A DNA stretch of 64,000 bases from Hydrogenophaga sp. (GCF_030651625.1 NZ_JAUSCF010000006.1:1-64000); one strand, 5' to 3'; counted from the first letter of the stretch, positions 17,456 through 27,622 are shown. A program made the numbers and translations. The notes: generated by a model not told the origin, from the sequence alone.

Positions 17456-19865
17456 ACAGATCCAGAATACTTCGCCGGTCATCGGATCGCAGTGGCGCTG
17501 ACGGTGGGTTGGAGCCCTCGGTGCCTCCAAGCAGAGCAGGATCCACGGCCTGTCCTGGCCAGGGATCGCCAAGACCGATGCCGTGCACGCTGTTGCCCGG
17601 CCCGTACTCTTCGTAGTACCACTCGCCCCCGACCCTGATCACGCCACGCGGAGGCGTGTAGGTTGCGACGGGTTCATTCTTGAGTGCTTCAGACATGTAC
17701 GACATCCAGATGGGCAGGCTGAGGCCGCCGCCGGTTTCCCTGCTTCCAAGGTTGCGAGGCGTGTCGTAGCCGACCCAGCTCGCAGCCACCACGGAGGGTT
17801 GGAAGCCGACGAACCAGGCATCCACTGAATCGTTGGTGGTACCGGTCTTGCCATACAGGTCTGGTCTGCCCAGCGACTGGGCGCGTGCAGCGGTGCCGGT
17901 GCGCGTGATTTCCTGAAGCAGGCTGTTCATGACGAATGCATTTCGCTCGTCGATCACACGCATCGAATCATCCAGTGCTGGCGGCGTTGCTTCAAAAATC
18001 ACCTTGCCTCTGTGATCGGTCACCCGCGAAACCAGGGTGGGAGCCACACGGTATCCGCCGTTGGCAAAAACGGCAAAACCAGTGGCCATCTGCATCGGTG
18101 TCACGGCGCCTGCACCCAGCGCCATGGTGAGGTAGGGGGGGTGTTTCTCAGCGTCGAATCCAAAGCGGGCCACCCAGGATTGCGCACTCTGCGTGCCAAC
18201 CAGTTCCAGAATGCGGATCGAGACCATGTTCTTGGACTTTGCCAGCGCCCGGCGCACCGACATGGGCCCTTCAAACTGCCCATCGTAGTTTCTTGGCTCC
18301 CATGGCTTTCCCCCGGTGTCCCTGGCGCTGTAGAACAGTGGTGCATCGTTCACCACAGTCATGGGCGACACACCCTTTTCCAAAGCGGCCGAATAAATGA
18401 AGGGTTTGAAGCTCGACCCGGGTTGGCGCCAGGCTTGGGTCACATGGTTGAACTTGTTCTTCTGGAAATCGAATCCGCCCACCAGCGCCCTGATCGCTCC
18501 GGTTCGTGGGTCCATAGCCACGAATGCGGCCTCCACTTCCGGCAACTGCGTGATCCGCCATGACTTTTCGCCCGTCTTGAAGACGCGAATCACCGCCCCT
18601 GGACGCAGCTTGATATTCGGGCCCGCCTTCTCGGCCAGGCCCGAGCGGGCTGGGCGCAAGCCCTCGCCCGTGATTTCAAACGGCTCGCCATCCTGGCGCA
18701 CAGCCACCACCTTGCGGGGCCCTGCTTCAAGAACGACGGCGGTGAGCAGGTCGCCATTGTCCGGGCGCTCAGTGAGCGCGTTGTCGATTGCGTCGTCCCG
18801 CGCTGCGGGGTCGGTGGGCAAGTCGATGAACAGTTCCGGGCCGCGATAGAACTGTCGGCTTTCGAAGTCGAGCACACCTTTTCGGACTGCGTTGTAAGCC
18901 GCCAGCTGGTCGTCTGCGCGCAAGGTGGTTGTCACGATGAGCCCCCTTGTGTAGGCCTCGTCGCCATATTGCGCCACCATCGCCTGTCTCACCATCTCTG
19001 CCGCGAACTCGGCGTGAATGCGGCTTTGGGAAACGCGACGAACCGCCAGCTTTTCAGCCTTGGCCTCCGAAGCTTCGGCGGAGGTGATGAATCCGTTCTG
19101 TTCCATGCGATCGATGATGTGCAGCTGCCTGGCACGCGAGCGCTTGGGGTTGGATATGGGGTTGTAAGCAGAAGGAGCCTGGGGCAATCCGGCCAGCATG
19201 GCTGCCTCGGCGATGGTCACGTCTTTCAGCTGCTTGCCGAAATAGGTTTGGGAGGCGGCAGAAAACCCATAGGCCCGCTGACCAAGGAAGATCTGGTTCA
19301 TGTAGATCTCCAGAATCTGTTGCTTGGTGAGCATGTGCTCCAGCTTGAACGTCAGCAGAACTTCATAAATTTTTCTTGTGTAGCTTTTCTCTGCCGAGAG
19401 GTAAACATTTCGAGCGACCTGCATCGTGATGGTGGATGCACCCTGGCTCTTGGCGCGCCCGAGGTTTGCCAGGCCGGCACGCACCATGCCGCGATAGTCC
19501 ACGCCACTGTGCTCGAAGAATCGGGTGTCTTCAATCGCAAGGACTGCGTTGATCATCACATCCGGAATTTCCTTGATGGTCAACAGGTTGCGTCTTTCCT
19601 CGCCAAACTCTTCGATGAGTTGTCCGTCAGCGGAGAGCACGCGCAGCGGCAGCTTCGGGCGGTAATCCGCGAGGCTGGTGACGTCAGGCAGGTTGGGGTA
19701 CGCCATTGCAAGGGCAATGGCGATGACGATCAACAGCCCTGCCGCACCTGCCGCCGCCAGTCCGGCCAGACCTACCACAAGGCGAATCGCCCACCACAGA
19801 GCGGGATGGTCCATCCATACTGGTTTGCGAGAGCCGTGGGATGTGGCTGTTTGGTCTTTGGGCAT
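17445..19865 (-). CDS. mrcA: penicillin-binding protein 1A, bifunctional
   Basis: An 806-residue inner-membrane class A PBP that polymerises and crosslinks peptidoglycan. One membrane anchor lies at about 26-55. The glycosyltransferase domain follows with the catalytic motif EDTRFFEH (Glu112). The transpeptidase domain has the nucleophile Ser484 in SSFK, SKN at 544-546 and KTGT at 673-676. An OB-like insert typical of PBP1A lies between the two domains. Divergent from the pilM operon, a conserved arrangement (ponA-pilMNOPQ) in many proteobacteria. Confidence 0.97.
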   Translation of the reverse strand: MPKDQTATSHGSRKPVWMDHPALWWAIRLVVGLAGLAAAGAAGLLIVIAIALAMAYPNLPDVTSLADYRPKLPLRVLSADGQLIEEFGEERRNLLTIKEIPDVMINAVLAIEDTRFFEHSGVDYRGMVRAGLANLGRAKSQGASTITMQVARNVYLSAEKSYTRKIYEVLLTFKLEHMLTKQQILEIYMNQIFLGQRAYGFSAASQTYFGKQLKDVTIAEAAMLAGLPQAPSAYNPISNPKRSRARQLHIIDRMEQNGFITSAEASEAKAEKLAVRRVSQSRIHAEFAAEMVRQAMVAQYGDEAYTRGLIVTTTLRADDQLAAYNAVRKGVLDFESRQFYRGPELFIDLPTDPAARDDAIDNALTERPDNGDLLTAVVLEAGPRKVVAVRQDGEPFEITGEGLRPARSGLAEKAGPNIKLRPGAVIRVFKTGEKSWRITQLPEVEAAFVAMDPRTGAIRALVGGFDFQKNKFNHVTQAWRQPGSSFKPFIYSAALEKGVSPMTVVNDAPLFYSARDTGGKPWEPRNYDGQFEGPMSVRRALAKSKNMVSIRILELVGTQSAQSWVARFGFDAEKHPPYLTMALGAGAVTPMQMATGFAVFANGGYRVAPTLVSRVTDHRGKVIFEATPPALDDSMRVIDERNAFVMNSLLQEITRTGTAARAQSLGRPDLYGKTGTTNDSVDAWFVGFQPSVVAASWVGYDTPRNLGSRETGGGLSLPIWMSYMSEALKNEPVATYTPPRGVIRVGGEWYYEEYGPGNSVHGIGLGDPWPGQAVDPALLGGTEGSNPPSAPLRSDDRRSILDLFRN

Positions 19866-19891
19866 GCAGTGAATCAGTAGATATGCAGCTG

Positions 19892-19897
19892 ATTATA
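19892..19897 (-). promoter_or_regulatory. -10 element of mrcA
   Basis: A perfect TATAAT on the minus strand 26 bases upstream of the mrcA start codon. No good -35 match is seen at 16-18 bases. Confidence 0.5.
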
Positions 19898-20026
19898 AAA
19901 ATGACGCTGCAGCACGGGTGACAGTGAGGGCCCACTTGGCCTGGGTTGGTGGATGTTTGAAGACCGCAGGGTCGTAACCCGTACCTACAAGCGTAAAAAA
20001 ATGCGTATGCTTTTGGCAACGCTCCA

Positions 20027-20052
20027 TTGTCTTCCAAAGACAAAATGTCTTT
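20027..20052. promoter_or_regulatory. nested inverted repeats upstream of pilM
   Basis: TTGTCTT-CCA-AAGACAA (20027-20043) and AAAGACA-AAA-TGTCTTT (20036-20052) overlap and share their middle arm, giving three alternating TGTCTT half-sites. The arms are perfect. This looks like an operator with two overlapping dimer sites, or two mutually exclusive hairpins, about 80 bases before pilM. Confidence 0.4.
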
Positions 20053-20134
20053 GCTGCTCAAGGGGCTTGCTGCTAGCATTCAAGTGAATTCTTAAGTCTA
20101 GCGCCCTTGGGCGCGATCTATTCTGGGGGCCACC

Positions 20135-21214
20135 TTGAGCTCATTGGGGTCGTTATTCAGCCGGGAATCGGCACCATTGCTGGGGATCGATGTCAGTTCA
20201 TCCAGCGTCAAGTTGGTCGAGCTCAGTCGAAACCGGTCGGGAGATCTGGTTCTTGAGCGCTGTGCCATGGAGCCACTTGAGCGTGGCTGGATCACGGACG
20301 GCAACATCGAGAAGTTTGACGAAGTTGCCGACGCGGTTCGTCGTGTTGTCCGCAAGAGCGGCAGCAGGACCAAGAATGTGGCACTTGCGTTGCCGGCTGC
20401 AGCTGTGATCACCAAGAAGATCATCCTGCCGGGCGGTTTGTCTGACAAAGAGCTGGAGGCTCAGGTCGAATCCGAGGCGAACCAGTACATTCCCTTTTCG
20501 CTGGACGAAGTGAGTCTGGACTTCTGTCTTATTGGTCCCAGCGCCAATTCGGTCGGCGATGTGGAAGTGCTCATCGCCGCTTCCCGCAAGGAAAAAGTAT
20601 CCGATCGCCAGGGACTTGCTGAGGCTGCGGGGCTCAAGCCCGTGGTCATGGATGTGGAGTCTTATGCGTCGCGCATGGCGGCCGGGCGCGTGATTGAAAC
20701 GCTGCCAAATCAGGGTGTGGATTCGCTCGTGGCGCTCTTTGAAGTCGGCGCCCTGACCACCAGCATGCAGGTCATCCGTAACGAGGATGTGCTTTACGAG
20801 CGGGATCAGGCCTTTGGTGGCGCGCAGCTGACCCAGTTGATCGTCCGCCAATATGGGTTTTCGTCAGACGAAGCCGAGGCCAAGAAGCGCTCGGGTGAGC
20901 TCCCCGACGACTACCGCTCTGCGGTGCTGGAGCCATTCATCGAAAGCATGGCCCAGGAAATCGGTCGTGCCCTTCAGTTCTTCTTCACCAGCACCCCGTA
21001 CAACAAGGTGGACCACATACTGCTGGCGGGTGGAAGCGCGTCACTGCCTGGGTTGACGGAGGCCATCACCCACCAAACATCCTTTGCGTGCATGGTGATC
21101 AACCCATTCGATGCCATGGAAATGGCGTCGACGGTACAGCCGCGAAAGATTGCCCGTGAGGCCCCGTCCTACCTCACCTCGACAGGTCTGGCTCTGCGGA
21201 GGTTCTACCAATGA
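20135..21214 (+). CDS. pilM: type IV pilus inner-membrane platform protein PilM
   Basis: A 359-residue actin-like cytoplasmic protein that binds the N-terminus of PilN and links the pilus motor to the alignment complex. It has the nucleotide-binding motif LLGIDVSSSSVKLVEL near residue 15 and a second phosphate loop LLAGGSASLPGL near 300. The TTG start is preceded by GGGGGC and fits the usual N-terminus. It is the first gene of pilMNOPQ and overlaps pilN by four bases. Confidence 0.96.
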   Translation: MSSLGSLFSRESAPLLGIDVSSSSVKLVELSRNRSGDLVLERCAMEPLERGWITDGNIEKFDEVADAVRRVVRKSGSRTKNVALALPAAAVITKKIILPGGLSDKELEAQVESEANQYIPFSLDEVSLDFCLIGPSANSVGDVEVLIAASRKEKVSDRQGLAEAAGLKPVVMDVESYASRMAAGRVIETLPNQGVDSLVALFEVGALTTSMQVIRNEDVLYERDQAFGGAQLTQLIVRQYGFSSDEAEAKKRSGELPDDYRSAVLEPFIESMAQEIGRALQFFFTSTPYNKVDHILLAGGSASLPGLTEAITHQTSFACMVINPFDAMEMASTVQPRKIAREAPSYLTSTGLALRRFYQ

Positions 21215-21834
21215 TTTTGATCAACTTGCTGCCTCACCGCGAGGCTGCGCGCAAGCGGCAAAAGGACCAGTTTTTCACTCAGCTCGCGCTGGCCGCGATG
21301 CTCGGCGGCATCATTTGTGGCGCTGTGTTCACCTGGTACCAAGGGGAAATATCCACCCAGGAATCACGCAACAGTTTCTTGCAACGCGAGATTGCCCGCC
21401 TCGATGAAGAGATCAAGGACATCGCTGGACTCCAGCGCGAAATCGCTTCTTTGCGCGCGCGCCAGACGGCCGTGGAAGATCTGCAGGCCGACCGCAACCT
21501 TCCTGTCCACCTGCTGGATGAACTGGTCGCCCAATTGCCCGATGGCATCTACCTCAGGACCATGAAGCAAGAGGGACAAAGCGTGTTGCTGACCGGGACG
21601 GCCCAATCGCAGGAACGGGTTTCTGAGTTATTGAGAAATCTGGGCAATCAAAGCCCTTGGCTAAAGCGGCCTGAGCTGATCGAGATCGTTGCTGCGACGG
21701 TGCCTGTCAACAACAGGGAACAACGCCGGGTATCGAACTTCACTGTCCGGGTTGCGCTCCAGCGGCCGACCCCGAGTGACGCTACCGGGGCCGCCCTGGT
21801 GCCGCGTGCGCCTGGCACGCCTGGCAAAGTCTGA
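21211..21834 (+). CDS. pilN: type IV pilus assembly protein PilN
   Basis: A 207-residue bitopic inner-membrane protein. The short cytoplasmic N-terminus MILINLLPHREAARKRQK carries the conserved INLLP motif that docks on PilM. One membrane segment follows near 25-45, then a coiled coil (EIARLDEEIKDIAGLQREIASL) and a ferredoxin-like periplasmic domain. It pairs with PilO. Start overlaps the pilM stop (ATGA). Confidence 0.95.
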   Translation: MILINLLPHREAARKRQKDQFFTQLALAAMLGGIICGAVFTWYQGEISTQESRNSFLQREIARLDEEIKDIAGLQREIASLRARQTAVEDLQADRNLPVHLLDELVAQLPDGIYLRTMKQEGQSVLLTGTAQSQERVSELLRNLGNQSPWLKRPELIEIVAATVPVNNREQRRVSNFTVRVALQRPTPSDATGAALVPRAPGTPGKV

Positions 21835-21852
21835 CCGAGGTCATTTCATACC

Positions 21853-22533
21853 ATGGCTAAATCTAAATCAATGAATCTGGATTTCAAGCGAATCCAGGAC
21901 CAGCTTCGGAGTCAGTTCTCGGGACTGGATCCCAACGACCCTTCTCAGTGGCCCTACCTGCCAAAGAACCTGTTGTATGTGGTCGTTTGCGCAGCTGTGA
22001 TTGCCGCTCTGTGGTTCGTCTGGCTGAAGGATGTCGACGAGCAGCTCGTGGCTGAGAAAGCTCGGGAAACACAGCTCCGTGCGAGCTACCGGGGCAAATT
22101 GGTGCAGGCGGTGAACCTTGACGCTTTGAGGAAACAGCTTGAGCAGGTGCAAACCTATGTGACCCAGCTTGAGAAGCAACTGCCCAGCAAGGCCGAGATG
22201 GATGCGCTGCTTTCAGACATCAACCAGGCTGGCTTGGGGCGAAGCCTGCAGTTTGAGCTTTTCAGGCCCGGGCAGGTTGCTGTCAAGGAGTACTACGCAG
22301 AATTGCCCATCACGGTGCGGGTCACGGGGGGGTACCACGACATCGGGCTGTTCGCCGCTGACATCGCCAATCTCTCTCGGATCGTCACATTGAACAACCT
22401 CGCTTTGACGCCTGTGCGGGATCGAGAAGGTGTGCTGACTCTCGATGGCATTGCCAAGACCTTCCGCTACCTGGATGAAGAAGAAATTGCGTTGCAACAG
22501 AAGGCAAAACCTGCTGCGGGAGCCAAGAAGTGA
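21853..22533 (+). CDS. pilO: type IV pilus assembly protein PilO
   Basis: A 226-residue bitopic protein with one membrane segment near 38-56, a periplasmic coiled coil (about 70-110) and a C-terminal ferredoxin-like fold containing the RVTGGYHDIGLF motif. It forms the alignment complex with PilN and binds PilP. A second ATG six codons on (MNLDFKRIQDQL) is an equally good start. The stop overlaps the GTG of pilP. Confidence 0.95.
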   Translation: MAKSKSMNLDFKRIQDQLRSQFSGLDPNDPSQWPYLPKNLLYVVVCAAVIAALWFVWLKDVDEQLVAEKARETQLRASYRGKLVQAVNLDALRKQLEQVQTYVTQLEKQLPSKAEMDALLSDINQAGLGRSLQFELFRPGQVAVKEYYAELPITVRVTGGYHDIGLFAADIANLSRIVTLNNLALTPVRDREGVLTLDGIAKTFRYLDEEEIALQQKAKPAAGAKK

Positions 22534-23084
22534 CTCCAAAGAAAATATCTGGCGCCATCCTTCTGACGGTCATTGCCGCATTGCTGAGCGCGTGCTCCGC
22601 TTCGGGTGAAGATGAGTTGCAGCAATGGATGGTGAGCGAGCGCAACAGCATTCGGCCCAGCGTGACGCCCATCCCCGAGCCCTCCAAATTTGATCCTAAG
22701 GCTTACACCGGGGAGAGCCTGGAAGAGCCGTTCAGCAACAGCAAGCTGGCCAGCATTCTCCGCAGTGGTCAGAGTGTTCAGTTATCCAACTCCTCGTTGA
22801 TCGAACCCGAGCTCAATCGGCGCAAGCAGCCTCTGGAGTCCTTTCCGCTGGATGTCATGTCGATGGTGGGAAGCCTGAGTCAGCAAAGCCAGCTCGTGGC
22901 ACTGGTGAAGGTGGACAACCTTCTGTATCAGGTGCGCCCCGGCAACTACCTGGGACAAAACTTCGGCCGCGTCGAGCGGATCACCGAGACGGAGGTCGTT
23001 TTGCGCGAAATTGTGCAAGACGCATCGGGTGAGTGGACCCAACGACCAGCAGCGCTACAGCTACAAGAGGAAGCTTCGAAATGA
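22530..23084 (+). CDS. pilP: type IV pilus lipoprotein PilP
   Basis: A 184-residue lipoprotein with a GTG start that overlaps the pilO stop. A hydrophobic segment leads to the lipobox LLSACSAS (Cys near 22). A disordered linker follows, then a beta-rich C-terminal domain (VALVKVDNLLYQVRPGNYLGQNFGRVERI) that contacts the PilQ N0/N1 region. It bridges the inner-membrane PilNO complex to the secretin. Confidence 0.95.
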   Translation: MTPKKISGAILLTVIAALLSACSASGEDELQQWMVSERNSIRPSVTPIPEPSKFDPKAYTGESLEEPFSNSKLASILRSGQSVQLSNSSLIEPELNRRKQPLESFPLDVMSMVGSLSQQSQLVALVKVDNLLYQVRPGNYLGQNFGRVERITETEVVLREIVQDASGEWTQRPAALQLQEEASK

Positions 23085-23767
23085 ACAAGCCAACAAAGGC
23101 CAAGATGTCCAGCTCCATTCAGCGTCAGTTCGGAAAGGGACTGGTCTTTGCACTGGTTGCCCTGGGTTCCACATGGGCAAGTGCCCAGAATGCCATCAAG
23201 TCGCTTACGGGGGGCGTTCAAGGGGGCGTTGAGGTCATTCGTATCGAGACGAACCAACCGTTGGCGAGCATACCCACTGGATTCACCATTCAGTCCCCCG
23301 CCAGGATTGCGCTGGACTTTCCTGGCATGGCCAACGCGATCGGTCGCAATTCCATCGACCTGAACCAGGGCAATCTGCGCTCGGCCAATGTGGTGCAGGC
23401 GGGTGATCGCACGCGTGTGGTGATCAACCTCAAGCAGCCTTCGGCCTACCAGGCCAGCATGGATGGAAATACCCTGGTTGTGGTGCTGGATCGATCGGCT
23501 GCGACCACGGTGGCTCCCGCAGAGCCTCAGGCCTTTGCTGAAAGCCGAAACAATGCTGTCGCTCCTCTTCGGGACATCGACTTCCGCCGCGGTGCAGGCA
23601 GTTCCGGACGTGTCGTGGTGGAACTGGCCAACAACCAGGTGGGCGTTGACATACGGCAGCAAGGACAAAACCTCGTCGTCGAGTTCCTCAAGACTTCGCT
23701 CCCGGAAGGGCTCAGGAGAAGGCTTGACGTCACGGACTTCGGCACGCCGGTGGAGACCACATCGTGA
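23081..23767 (+). CDS. pilQ: PilQ secretin, N-terminal fragment (signal and AMIN domains)
   Basis: A 228-residue product with a signal peptide ending at WASAQ (about residue 36) and two peptidoglycan-binding AMIN domains (about 45-130 and 150-225). It stops at a TGA inside what is normally continuous PilQ sequence; the homologous reading continues in the next frame from 23764. Inserting one base near 23764 would restore one open frame of about 720 codons, the usual PilQ length. There is no slippery heptamer here. It is either a mutation, a read error, or a split gene with coupled translation. Confidence 0.9.
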   Translation: MNKPTKAKMSSSIQRQFGKGLVFALVALGSTWASAQNAIKSLTGGVQGGVEVIRIETNQPLASIPTGFTIQSPARIALDFPGMANAIGRNSIDLNQGNLRSANVVQAGDRTRVVINLKQPSAYQASMDGNTLVVVLDRSAATTVAPAEPQAFAESRNNAVAPLRDIDFRRGAGSSGRVVVELANNQVGVDIRQQGQNLVVEFLKTSLPEGLRRRLDVTDFGTPVETTS

Positions 23768-25242
23768 CCTCTCAGGCAGGCGACCGGGTGCGCATGGTGG
23801 TGAGTCCCAAGGGGAATTGGGAACATTCCGCCTACCAGAGCGACAACCAGTTTGTTCTGGAAGTGCGCGAACAGGCCATCGACCCCACCAAACTCACGCA
23901 GGGACCAGGCTACAACGGCGAAAAGCTGTCGCTCAACTTCCAGAACATCGAAGTCCGATCGCTGTTGCAGGTCATCGCCGATTTCACGAATTTCAACGTG
24001 GTCACCTCCGATTCCGTCACCGGCGCGGTCACCTTGCGCTTGAAGGACGTTCCTTGGGATCAGGCGCTGGACATCATTCTTCAGGCGAAAGGCCTGGGGA
24101 TGCGCAAGAATGGAAACGTGCTGTGGATTGCACCCAACGATGAGATTGCGGCACGCGAAAAGCAGGAGCTTGAGTCCAAGGCTTCCATCGAAAGTCTTGA
24201 AACGCTGAGAACCCAGGGGTTCCAGATGAACTACGCCAAGGCGGCCGACATCGCCACACAGATTTCAGCGGGTGGCTCGGGTGGAGCAGGAGGAGCCGCT
24301 GGCGCCCGGATTCTTTCCCCACGCGGCAGCGTGATTGCCGAACCCCGAACCAACCAGCTGTTTGTCACCGACATTCCATCGAAGCTGGAGCAGGTTCAAG
24401 CCTTCATTGCCAAGCTGGATATTCCGATTCGCCAGGTGCTGATCGAGGCGCGCATCGTGGAAGCAGATGACCGGTTCGGTCGCTCCATAGGTGTTCGTCT
24501 GGGGGGTAGCGACCTTCGTGGTGTGCGGGGTGGTCAGCCTGGTTATCCCATTGGTGGATCGGATCGCATTGCAATTGGCGGCAGCTACAACGCCGTGTCG
24601 AGCACAACGGTGGAGAGCGTCAACGTGCTTGACACCATCAACACCTCGTTTGTCAATCTGCCCTCTACCGGCGCGGGCGGATTCAACGCGGCCGCATTTG
24701 CCGTCTCGCTTTTCAGTTCGGCGGCCAACAGGTTCTTGAACCTGGAAATCTCCGCCCTGGAAGCCGATGGAAGGGGCAAGATTGTGTCCAGCCCGCGCAT
24801 CGTCACGGCCGACCAGGTGAAGGCCTTGATCGAACAGGGTACAGAATACCCCTACCAAACCGCCACTTCCAGCGGCGCAACGGCGATTGCCTTCCGAAAG
24901 GCCAACCTGAAGCTTGAAGTGACACCGCAGATCACCCCGGAAGGCAACATCATTCTGGATGTGGACATCAACAAGGACAGCCGCGGCGAAACGACCACAG
25001 CCGGTATCGCCATCAATACCAAGCACGTGCAAACCCAGGTGCTGGTCGAGAACGGTGGCACCGTGGTCATTGGCGGTATCTTCGAGTTGATTGAAATTGA
25101 CGATGTGACCAAGGTGCCTTTGCTGGGCGATATTCCTGTGGTGGGTAACCTGTTCAAGAACCGCAGCCGCACCGCAAACAAGTCCGAGCTGCTTGTATTC
25201 TTGACACCCCGCGTGATCACAGATCGCGGCGTGTCGCGCTAA
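23764..25242 (+). CDS. pilQ: PilQ secretin, C-terminal fragment (STN/N1/secretin domains)
   Basis: A 492-residue frame that starts at a GTG overlapping the stop of the upstream fragment. It contains the STN/N0 domain (LSLNFQNIEVRSLLQVIADF), an N1/KH-type domain and the secretin pore domain ending VTKVPLLGDIPVVGNLFKNR...LLVFLTPRVI. It has no signal peptide of its own, so as a separate protein it could not reach the outer membrane by the Sec route. The upstream fragment supplies the missing signal and AMIN domains. Confidence 0.93.
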   Translation: MTSQAGDRVRMVVSPKGNWEHSAYQSDNQFVLEVREQAIDPTKLTQGPGYNGEKLSLNFQNIEVRSLLQVIADFTNFNVVTSDSVTGAVTLRLKDVPWDQALDIILQAKGLGMRKNGNVLWIAPNDEIAAREKQELESKASIESLETLRTQGFQMNYAKAADIATQISAGGSGGAGGAAGARILSPRGSVIAEPRTNQLFVTDIPSKLEQVQAFIAKLDIPIRQVLIEARIVEADDRFGRSIGVRLGGSDLRGVRGGQPGYPIGGSDRIAIGGSYNAVSSTTVESVNVLDTINTSFVNLPSTGAGGFNAAAFAVSLFSSAANRFLNLEISALEADGRGKIVSSPRIVTADQVKALIEQGTEYPYQTATSSGATAIAFRKANLKLEVTPQITPEGNIILDVDINKDSRGETTTAGIAINTKHVQTQVLVENGGTVVIGGIFELIEIDDVTKVPLLGDIPVVGNLFKNRSRTANKSELLVFLTPRVITDRGVSR

Positions 25243-25275
25243 TTTCATCGAGAATTGAATTCATAGGGACCCGTT

Positions 25276-25713
25276 ATGAAGCTTTGGAAACTTTCCAGTG
25301 TTGTTTTTTCTTGTGTTGCACTGACGGCTTGTGGTGGTGGAGGCGATGAGCCGGGGGATGTGGGCGAGATGGCGGTTGATCCAGCAGCGGTCACTTGGAC
25401 GATTTCAAGTTGTGATAGAGCAACCAGCAATGCACTGTCCGTACACACCATCAATGGTGGAAAGCCTCCCTTCCGGCTCTTGAATTCTTTCCCCCAGAAC
25501 TTTGAATTCGGCACCATTCAGGTTGTAAATGGTGCACAGCGGTATGTACCTCTACCTTTGTCTTCGACCGGTGTGGCCGAATTGCGTGGTAAGGATCCTC
25601 AGTTTGCCGTTTTGACATCTGCTGGATGCAGTGATATTTCCTTTATTGTTCTTGATCAGGACTCGCAGCGAGTCAATGTGGAAATCACTGTTGAAGAAGA
25701 TTCTGGAAACTGA
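25276..25713 (+). CDS. hypothetical lipoprotein
   Basis: A 145-residue secreted lipoprotein. The signal segment ends in the lipobox VALTACGGG (Cys19), followed by a glycine- and acid-rich spacer. The mature part is beta-rich with two cysteines (Cys near 46 and near 118) that could form a disulfide. I recognise no family. Codon use is more AT-rich than that of neighbouring genes. It lies 33 bases after pilQ and before aroK, inside an otherwise conserved gene order, so it may be a lineage-specific insertion. Confidence 0.75.
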   Translation: MKLWKLSSVVFSCVALTACGGGGDEPGDVGEMAVDPAAVTWTISSCDRATSNALSVHTINGGKPPFRLLNSFPQNFEFGTIQVVNGAQRYVPLPLSSTGVAELRGKDPQFAVLTSAGCSDISFIVLDQDSQRVNVEITVEEDSGN

Positions 25714-25834
25714 TCCAGGCACAATCCCAAGACCAGTACCGATTTGGTGCCGGCATCAAGGCTGGGAGTTGATCTGGCTTTGTTAAAGCTCCGCCCCTCG
25801 TACGCCTTTGATCTTTTCTCAAGGTTTCATACCA

Positions 25835-26371
25835 GTGAGTTGTATCGCGTTGGTGGGTCTGCCTGGTTCAGGCAAGTCCACTGTTGGCCGGCAACTGGCC
25901 CGTCGCTTCAATCTGTTGTTCGTCGACTCTGATGCGCGAATCGAGCAACGTCTGGGTTGTTCGATTCGCGAGTTTTTTGAGCGAGAGGGCGAAGGGCGGT
26001 TTCGCGAGGTCGAAGCAGACGAAATCGATCAGCTGACCCAAAGAACAGATTGTGTCCTCTCCACAGGCGGAGGCTCTGTGCTCCGAGCTGAAAACAGGCA
26101 ACGATTGCATGAGCGCTGCCAGGTCGTGTACCTGCGCTCATCGCCTGAAGAGGTGTTCAGGCGCTTGCGTCACGACCGCAACAGGCCACTGCTTCAAGTG
26201 GCCGATCCATTGACCAAACTGCGCGATCTGTATGCGGAGCGGGATCCGCTGTACCGGGAGACCGCCCACTTTGTGATCGAGACAGGGAGGCCGTCGGTGG
26301 CCATGTTGGTCAACATGATTGCGATGCAGCTTGAGCTTTCTGGCCATGTGGTCGGAAGGTCTGCCCCATAA
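25835..26371 (+). CDS. aroK: shikimate kinase
   Basis: AroK phosphorylates shikimate at the 3-hydroxyl with ATP in the pathway to chorismate. The 178-residue product from GTG 25835 has Walker A GLPGSGKST (8-16), the shikimate-binding DSD near 32-34 and GGG near 80. An AAGGT ribosome site precedes this GTG; a TTG at 25808 would add nine atypical residues. The next gene aroB acts in the same pathway, and aroK-aroB adjacency is common. Confidence 0.94.
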   Translation: MSCIALVGLPGSGKSTVGRQLARRFNLLFVDSDARIEQRLGCSIREFFEREGEGRFREVEADEIDQLTQRTDCVLSTGGGSVLRAENRQRLHERCQVVYLRSSPEEVFRRLRHDRNRPLLQVADPLTKLRDLYAERDPLYRETAHFVIETGRPSVAMLVNMIAMQLELSGHVVGRSAP

Positions 26372-26497
26372 GTCGGCTGCTCACCTTCCGGCAGCGCGGA
26401 GTTGCCGACTTCTGCAAGGGAGAGATTCGTTCCGCTGACCTGCCCCCACCCTTTTCAGCCGACGCAAGCTCCTTTCGTGCTGATCTAAACTCCGATC

Positions 26498-27622
26498 ATG
26501 AACGAGACAGCTATCAGACCGGGTATGGACTGCGTCGAGATCGCTTTGGGCGAACGCAGTTACCAGATTCACATCGGCTCCGGCCTCATCGACACGGCCA
26601 GCAGCTTTCATGGACTGCCTGCAGGTCGGTCGGCATTGATCGTATGCAACGAAACGGTCGCGCCCTTGTACCTCCATCGGCTTGAAAACGCTTTGGAGGT
26701 GCACCACGCCGTTGTGCATGCGCTGGTGCTTCCCGATGGTGAGGCGCACAAGCATTGGGCCACCCTGAACCTGGTGTTCGACAAACTCCTCCAGCACGAG
26801 TGCGACAGAAAGACCGTGCTTTATGCCTTGGGTGGCGGCGTGGTGGGTGACATGACGGGTTTTGCCGCAGCGTGTTACATGCGTGGCGTCCCGTTTGTAC
26901 AGGTGCCGACAACGCTGCTGGCACAGGTGGATTCTTCGGTGGGTGGCAAGACGGGGATCAACCATCCCCTGGGCAAGAACATGATCGGGGCGTTTTACCA
27001 ACCCCTTCGCGTCATCTGTGATCTGGACACGCTTTCAACGCTGCCTTCCAAAGAACTGAGCGCGGGGCTGGCCGAAGTCATCAAGTACGGACCCATTGCC
27101 GACATGGCTTTCTTCGAATGGATCGAGGACCACGTGGACGCTTTGATGGCTCGCGACAAAGCCTCTCTGGCGTTTGCCGTCAAACGCAGCTGTGAAATCA
27201 AGGCCTGGGTGGTGAGCCAGGATGAGCGCGAGTCGGGGCTGCGCGCGATACTGAATTTCGGTCACACGTTTGGTCACGCCATCGAAGCGGGCATGGGATA
27301 TGGGTCCTGGCTGCACGGCGAGGCGGTTGGCTGCGGCATGGTGATGGCAGGGCGCCTGTCCCTGTCGCTTGGCCTGGTCGATCAGGCCTTTGTTGACCGC
27401 CTGGCGTCACTGGTGAAGAAGGCGGGCTTGCCGGTGGTCGCACCGCTGCTCGATACGCACGACAACGTAGGGCGCTACATGGAGCTGATGCGGGTCGACA
27501 AAAAGGCAGAAGGAGGCGCCATTCGGTTCGTTGTGATTGACGGACCTGGGCGCGCCCGGCTGCAGGAGGTGCCCGACGATCTGGTTGCTGAGGTGATTCG
27601 CAGCAGTTGCGCCTCGGCATGA
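26498..27622 (+). CDS. aroB: 3-dehydroquinate synthase
   Basis: AroB makes 3-dehydroquinate from DAHP, the second step of the shikimate pathway, using NAD+ and a divalent metal. The 374-residue sequence shows the NAD-binding [13 protein letters not shown], the substrate-binding [11 protein letters not shown] and the metal ligands in [10 protein letters not shown] and LHGEAV. It lies downstream of aroK, and its stop codon overlaps the next start (ATGA). Confidence 0.98.
   Translation: MNETAIRPGMDCVEIALGERSYQIHIGSGLIDTASSFHGLPAGRSALIVCNETVAPLYLHRLENALEVHHAVVHALVLPDGEAHKHWATLNLVFDKLLQHECDRKTVLYALGGGVVGDMTGFAAACYMRGVPFVQVPTTLLAQVDSSVGGKTGINHPLGKNMIGAFYQPLRVICDLDTLSTLPSKELSAGLAEVIKYGPIADMAFFEWIEDHVDALMARDKASLAFAVKRSCEIKAWVVSQDERESGLRAILNFGHTFGHAIEAGMGYGSWLHGEAVGCGMVMAGRLSLSLGLVDQAFVDRLASLVKKAGLPVVAPLLDTHDNVGRYMELMRVDKKAEGGAIRFVVIDGPGRARLQEVPDDLVAEVIRSSCASA

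Noticed and set aside
23755-23775. Programmed ribosomal frameshifting in pilQ
   Set aside because: No X XXY YYZ slippery heptamer or obvious downstream stimulatory structure is present at the junction.
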